From Lytechinus variegatus (taxonomy: Eukaryota > Echinodermata > Echinoidea > Temnopleuroida > Toxopneustidae): a DNA stretch of 64,000 nucleotides. The stretch lies in NCBI RefSeq assembly GCF_018143015.1, contig NC_054748.1, positions 20,590,406 through 20,654,405 of the forward strand. Reading direction: 5' to 3'. The position numbers and the translations under genes are program-made. The number at the start of each line of letters is the position of its first letter. Positions within the stretch are counted from its first letter, which is position 1. Positions 59,669-64,000 of this stretch are shown one piece after another. The notes beneath the pieces were generated by a model that was not told the DNA's origin, searched no databases, and saw nothing but the letters and a program-made list of their open reading frames with translations.

Positions 59669-59713
<45 letters not shown>

Positions 59714-59714
59714 A

Positions 59715-59777
<63 letters not shown>

Positions 59778-59783
59778 TAGTAA

Positions 59784-59848
<65 letters not shown>

Positions 59849-59854
59849 ATAGTG

Positions 59855-59895
<41 letters not shown>

Positions 59896-59910
59896 AGTGG
59901 TAGTAGCAGC

Positions 59911-59960
<50 letters not shown>

Positions 59961-60012
59961 TAGTAGTGGTAGTAGTAGTAGTAGCAGTACTAGTAGTAGT
60001 AGTAGCACTACC
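59468..60012. repeat. GTA trinucleotide repeat, about 545 bp
   Basis: Nearly continuous GTA/AGT units with scattered GTG, GCA and AAT variants. All frames across it are artificial (poly-Val, poly-Thr or poly-Leu). Confidence 0.95.
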
Positions 60013-61384
60013 ACCACCACCATTAGTTGAAATAAAGCAATGGTGGTAGCAATAAAGGATAAGAAGCACATTATACTTTCCAAACTTTTTTTTAATACAG
60101 GAAAACTTTCCTCTCTAACACTTTCAAAACTTGCTAGTGAATACCAAGGTGAAATAACATCAGTCAACATAGACAAATGATTAAAGAATAAATATTGACT
60201 ACGGTATGTCATTTTCAGACAATCATCAATTCAAAACATATCAGACAGAGATGAACTCGCCAAGATATTCCAAAATTAGCACATTAAAATATCCTTTTTT
60301 TTACAAGGTATTGAATTTAATTAATTTCAGTTTAAATCCCATATTAAACAATTAATTCTAGATTTTTACAAGAATCATTTCACACGTAGTAAAACATTAT
60401 TTCCGTTTTAAAATAGAAAGAATATCATATCATATCTTACCATATTAACTGAAATACAGATATAGATATGAGAGTAACAAATTGTGATCTTCCTTGAAGT
60501 ACATTGACATCTTCTAGCATGTCTTCTACCACTAAGTCTACCACAAGTTTGCGATTCATAACATGCATGAGAGAAGTTAATCATGATATTCTAGATATAA
60601 TAGAAAAAAATAAACATACTGTAATTTTCACAAGGTGTGAATAGGCTCAGTGCAAGTCGCCTTGATGTGATAAAACTCATGATATTCCTAAAATGTGTTC
60701 ATCATAATGTACATGTAATTGTATTGAAAAAACGTAAAAGTTATATCATTATCGTGAAAAATCACTCATTGTGATTGGCATGTCTTTTAAAAGTGAAAAT
60801 TTCTCTATATAATACAAAATGTATGTGACATACCATATTATTATGCATGGACACTCTGAGAATTATTTGGTAAAAATGCTCTATGAGGGTAATTATGTCT
60901 CCAACCAACATTGGGCATTTCTTTTGGACATCGTTATCCAGCCAGTGTGATGAACATTTTGCCCATTCTAAAGTAACTGCTGCTTATTTTTTAACCTTAC
61001 TGGATAATGAAAGGTTTATTTAATGATCACCATGGTTTTGGAAAGCTGAAGAGCGTAGAATAATTTTTAATCCATATATTGAAGCGTAGGGAAATTAAGA
61101 AATCGTTTGTAATCGATTATGAAGGAAATTTTCTTTCTAACATGCTTCTAAACAGTACTTGCCGAGAATTTTCGATTTTTATAACTGTATGATGTTTTTT
61201 ATGTGTCTTTAATCACTCTATACTGGTTTTGATAGATAGAAGTGCATGGCCATTACCATTGATGTTGCTGACAAGATTTATTTCATGACAATGTGTTTAA
61301 AATAAGCTCGAAGTTTAGTTTTTACTGGCTGAAAAGCGGCCTCCCATGTATCTCAGATCACAGCAGTAGTCTGCCACCCCAACA

Positions 61385-61570
61385 GTGGCGTAGCTACGGG
61401 GGGCCGGGGGCATGTGCCCCCCTGAGATTTGGTGCCCCTCCCCAGGTGCCACCCCCCCAGAAAAAAATTGGCAGAGCAAAAAAAAAAGAAAAAGGAAAAG
61501 AAGAAGAAAGACAAAAATAAAAAGAAGAGGAAAATAAGAGGAGGAAGACGAGTGAATGAAATAATGTGAG
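61385..61570. mobile_element. AGTGGCGTAGCTACGGGGG dispersed element
   Basis: The start word AGTGGCGTAGCTACGGGGG, then GGTGCCCCTCCCCAG and an A-rich body, is a short dispersed element related in style to 4,700-4,960. It is absent from the corresponding position of copy 1, so it inserted after duplication. The mobilising family is unclear. Confidence 0.5.
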
Positions 61571-61938
61571 GGGAAGACTTGCAATACAAAAATCTTTTCA
61601 TGTTACTATATAAAATTTTTGCTGGCGATGAGGCGCTGAGGATCAGCGGCTATCCGCAGGTTGGTTGTTGAGTTGAAGAAATTTCTCTAAGCGAATATGA
61701 ATTTTAAGAATGTATTTCGGGTATATTTTGTTACAATATTATGGTTAATGTTGTTTAGTGACAGAATTTCGTATAGTAATAAGAATGCAGAAATGATTGA
61801 ATGCTGAAAAAAAGCATGTTCCTATGCCTTGTGTTTACTTGATAAGAATTACTTAATAATTTCATTTTGTATAAAATTAATCTGCAGATGTAGATTTTAT
61901 ATTTGTCATATTTTCCTGACAGTATTTGATTAATTTTT

Positions 61939-63006
61939 TTATATATCAATTGTTTTCAATTCACCAGAGATATCTTCAAATTCTCGATTTGGATTCGATT
62001 TCTCCTTAGCACATTCTCCATCATTATCATTATCCATTGTTGCAGATTGATACTTTGATACAATATAATACATGACGCAATGTAATACATGACGTATGAT
62101 ATGCTTCATCACCAGCATGACCGGTTTAATTACGATGAATATTAATAGTGTGACTGAAGATATGCTATAAACAGAACACAATAATATTCTTATTACTTTA
62201 CTTCGGGTTATTTTCATTGCATTAGTCATGATAGTTGATGATGATGATGGGTTGTCTGCAGAGTTCAAAGACGTTATAATCATTGAATGATCTGCTTTCT
62301 GGTACATAGACTCTGTTGACATTTGTCCTGTGATGGTAGGACATGGGTCTTTGCTGTGGAATTCATCTTGAAACAAGACAGTATCATCACATTCACATCT
62401 TGATTTATCTTCATTCAAAGCAGAATAGCAACAAAACGATGGCACTGATTTCCTGATGATAATAGTCTGTTTCAATAAAGAGCCTCTCACAGCAGGGTCT
62501 GTTAATTTAGGCATCAATAGACCATTTTGATAGCATTCAATCTTTCCTGGTAGACTTCCAGCATTGGCTGTACAGTCTACTGCTACCCATCCTTTATCAT
62601 AATCTTCACCCACAACACATAGTGCTTTATCAGGAGGATAGTCTACCTTCAGGTATATCCTATGTATATCATCACCTATTATGTTACCATCCTTGTATAC
62701 AAGCAAAATGTATGTCCCTTCATCATATCTCATGAGATCCTTTATGGTAAGATCCAGAGAGCAGCTCCAATTGTTAATAATATTCTTTACCTTATATCTC
62801 TGAACCTGACTATCAGGCAAAGACAGTGATGAGCCACCTGTTAAACTATAAAATGGCACTCTGTATGAATGCTGTAATGTTACTTCTGTACTATCACATG
62901 GATATGGAAAGATTAAGTTGGCTTCTTGACCTTGCATCAAGGATATTCCTCTTGACACATTGTCAGCAAAGATAAATAAAGTGATCAAAATAACAATTTT
63001 TGCCAT
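61939..63006 (-). CDS. Ig-like single-pass membrane protein, paralogue 2
   Basis: 355 residues, first ATG at 63006, the same single-coding-exon layout as paralogue 1. The signal peptide is residues 1-20 and a V-like domain keeps YDEGTY, again without the usual second cysteine. The cysteine-rich second domain, Ser/Thr-rich stalk, membrane helix and tail follow. The tail start has a seven-residue net gain relative to paralogue 1 (LVMKHIIRHVLHCVMYYIVSKY). The stalk and helix are almost unchanged between paralogues, but the V domain differs at many residues. An acceptor (GGACAG) precedes the ATG. Function is unknown; a variable surface receptor is plausible. Confidence 0.85.
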   Translation of the reverse strand: MAKIVILITLFIFADNVSRGISLMQGQEANLIFPYPCDSTEVTLQHSYRVPFYSLTGGSSLSLPDSQVQRYKVKNIINNWSCSLDLTIKDLMRYDEGTYILLVYKDGNIIGDDIHRIYLKVDYPPDKALCVVGEDYDKGWVAVDCTANAGSLPGKIECYQNGLLMPKLTDPAVRGSLLKQTIIIRKSVPSFCCYSALNEDKSRCECDDTVLFQDEFHSKDPCPTITGQMSTESMYQKADHSMIITSLNSADNPSSSSTIMTNAMKITRSKVIRILLCSVYSISSVTLLIFIVIKPVMLVMKHIIRHVLHCVMYYIVSKYQSATMDNDNDGECAKEKSNPNREFEDISGELKTIDI

Positions 63007-63988
63007 GTGCACTTAAAACACCTGTCCTTAAGTGTGATGTAAAATGAAAATTTATTGCTATCTTTAAAAGCAGAAATATTTTAATAAAAAAATTAGACAA
63101 ACATGAAAATTATGAGTGAATTTGGATTACCGGTAGGTGATTAACATAAAGAGATGTACATTGTGAAGACGCAATTTAACTTGGTTGTTTTTATCTGCCC
63201 TTCTTTTAATACTGAAGGTATGTCACTTGATGCCTGCAGATGCCACGAGCTAACTTGATGCAAGTCTCTTTCTTACAGTGCCACTAACCGTCAGATACAT
63301 CCGTCATCGGTCCTTTAATGTGTCAGTCCAGGAAATATCAATGTCATAATTATTTTCTATCAGAGAAAAATGACGAACTTGCAGATAAAACCTGGAAAAG
63401 AATGTTGTTTTTTATTCAGCATTTTAACAAAAAGGCGCCGATTTTCAAGACTTTTTTTTTTATTTTATAAAGCAAATATGCCAAGACCCCAAAGATGTCA
63501 TGTGCATGAATAGTGTTGCAATATGTATTCATTTATGGCTTAGCTGATGCATTTATCAATAAAAGAATACACATTGTAATGCCTTTATATTCATATATTA
63601 CAGTGGTATGCAATTCTATATGGAAAAGTACGAAATATGACAGTATCTTTTCCTATACCATGTTAAACGATGATAAAGTGTCCTTTGACTCTCAGAAGCA
63701 AAGCAAACTAAACAGAAATAAGCAACCGCAATCCCCTCCCGTTTAGTGATGGATCAAACAACAATTTGTCATATGATTCTCTCCCAACAATTTCTAAAAG
63801 GAGATTCTTATATCATGTATATAGACGATGACACAGTTGAAAATACACAAAACCTATAATATGACATTACTCTTAACACAATTTTGGTCACAAAATTCAG
63901 TAAGAAAAGTCCTGAACAGAATGAAAGTCATTCTTGTTCAAGATATGGGAATCATGTAAGACAAAAGAGGAATTGAGCTGTACTTACT
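63007..63988 (-). other. First intron and donor of Ig-like gene 2
   Basis: Mirrors 3,179-4,179: the minus-strand donor AA/GTAAGTAC has its GT at 63,987-63,986, and the acceptor lies just before the ATG. The 5' exon continues past the window edge. Confidence 0.6.
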
Positions 63989-64000
63989 TGATCATCTATA

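Larger units (their letters stand above)
60176..64000. repeat. Segmental duplication, copy 4
   Basis: Matches copy 1 from about 500 to 4,190, with the block 61,017-61,382 inverted, about 200 bp of copy 1 (1,341-1,540) missing, and a G/A-rich insertion at 61,385-61,570. It runs off the window. The 5' exon donor is at the very end (63,986-63,987). Confidence 0.85.

Noticed and set aside
59431..60212. Long open frames (up to 226 codons) on both strands
   Set aside because: They are translations of a GTA trinucleotide repeat in different frames; composition alone explains them.

Overview
This 64 kb window looks like AT-rich nuclear DNA of a marine invertebrate. My best guess is an echinoderm, probably sea-urchin-like. 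That is inferred from repeat style and base composition; no diagnostic host gene settles it. Spliced genes, CR1/L2-type retroposons, Ty3-like Gag-Pro sequence and many inverted-repeat elements rule out a prokaryote. I see no rRNA, tRNA or CRISPR.

Layout. (1) About 500-13,330: one copy of a segmental duplication carrying an intact minus-strand gene for an immunoglobulin-like membrane protein (2132-3178), then two partial copies of its upstream region (10,985-12,190 and 12,230-13,330). Two 5'-truncated non-LTR retrotransposons (5,263-6,716 and 7,659-10,984) lie among them. (2) About 13,330-22,660: no convincing gene, but a series of short inverted-repeat elements whose flanks can be read: TTAA flanks (16,448 and 19,682), TA flanks (17,809) and an 8-bp duplication (20,758). 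(3) 22,662-39,735: what looks like a giant palindrome is two copies of one 5.9 kb element in opposite orientation, each with its own 8-bp target duplication, separated by a 5.3 kb spacer. The element holds conserved splice-flanked small exons and is the best candidate here for something undescribed. (4) About 40,300-42,020: simple repeats, a perfect 37-bp-arm palindrome and a foldback MITE. (5) 42,024-49,560: a tandem array of 1.4-1.9 kb units, each with a hairpin and a cluster of 94-bp self-complementary minisatellite repeats (8, 3, 5 and 5 copies). (6) 48,423-58,606: a 5.09 kb tandem duplication containing the last array unit plus a decayed Ty3-like LTR element that keeps Gag zinc knuckle and protease regions but shows no reverse transcriptase. 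(7) 59,468-60,012: a long GTA repeat. (8) 60,176-64,000: another copy of the first segmental duplication, with the second Ig-like gene (61,939-63,006).

The only strong host genes are the two Ig-like paralogues. Their stalk and transmembrane regions are nearly identical while their outer domains have diverged, as expected of a tandem family of surface receptors or recognition proteins. The rest of the window records duplication, transposition and recombination around that family.
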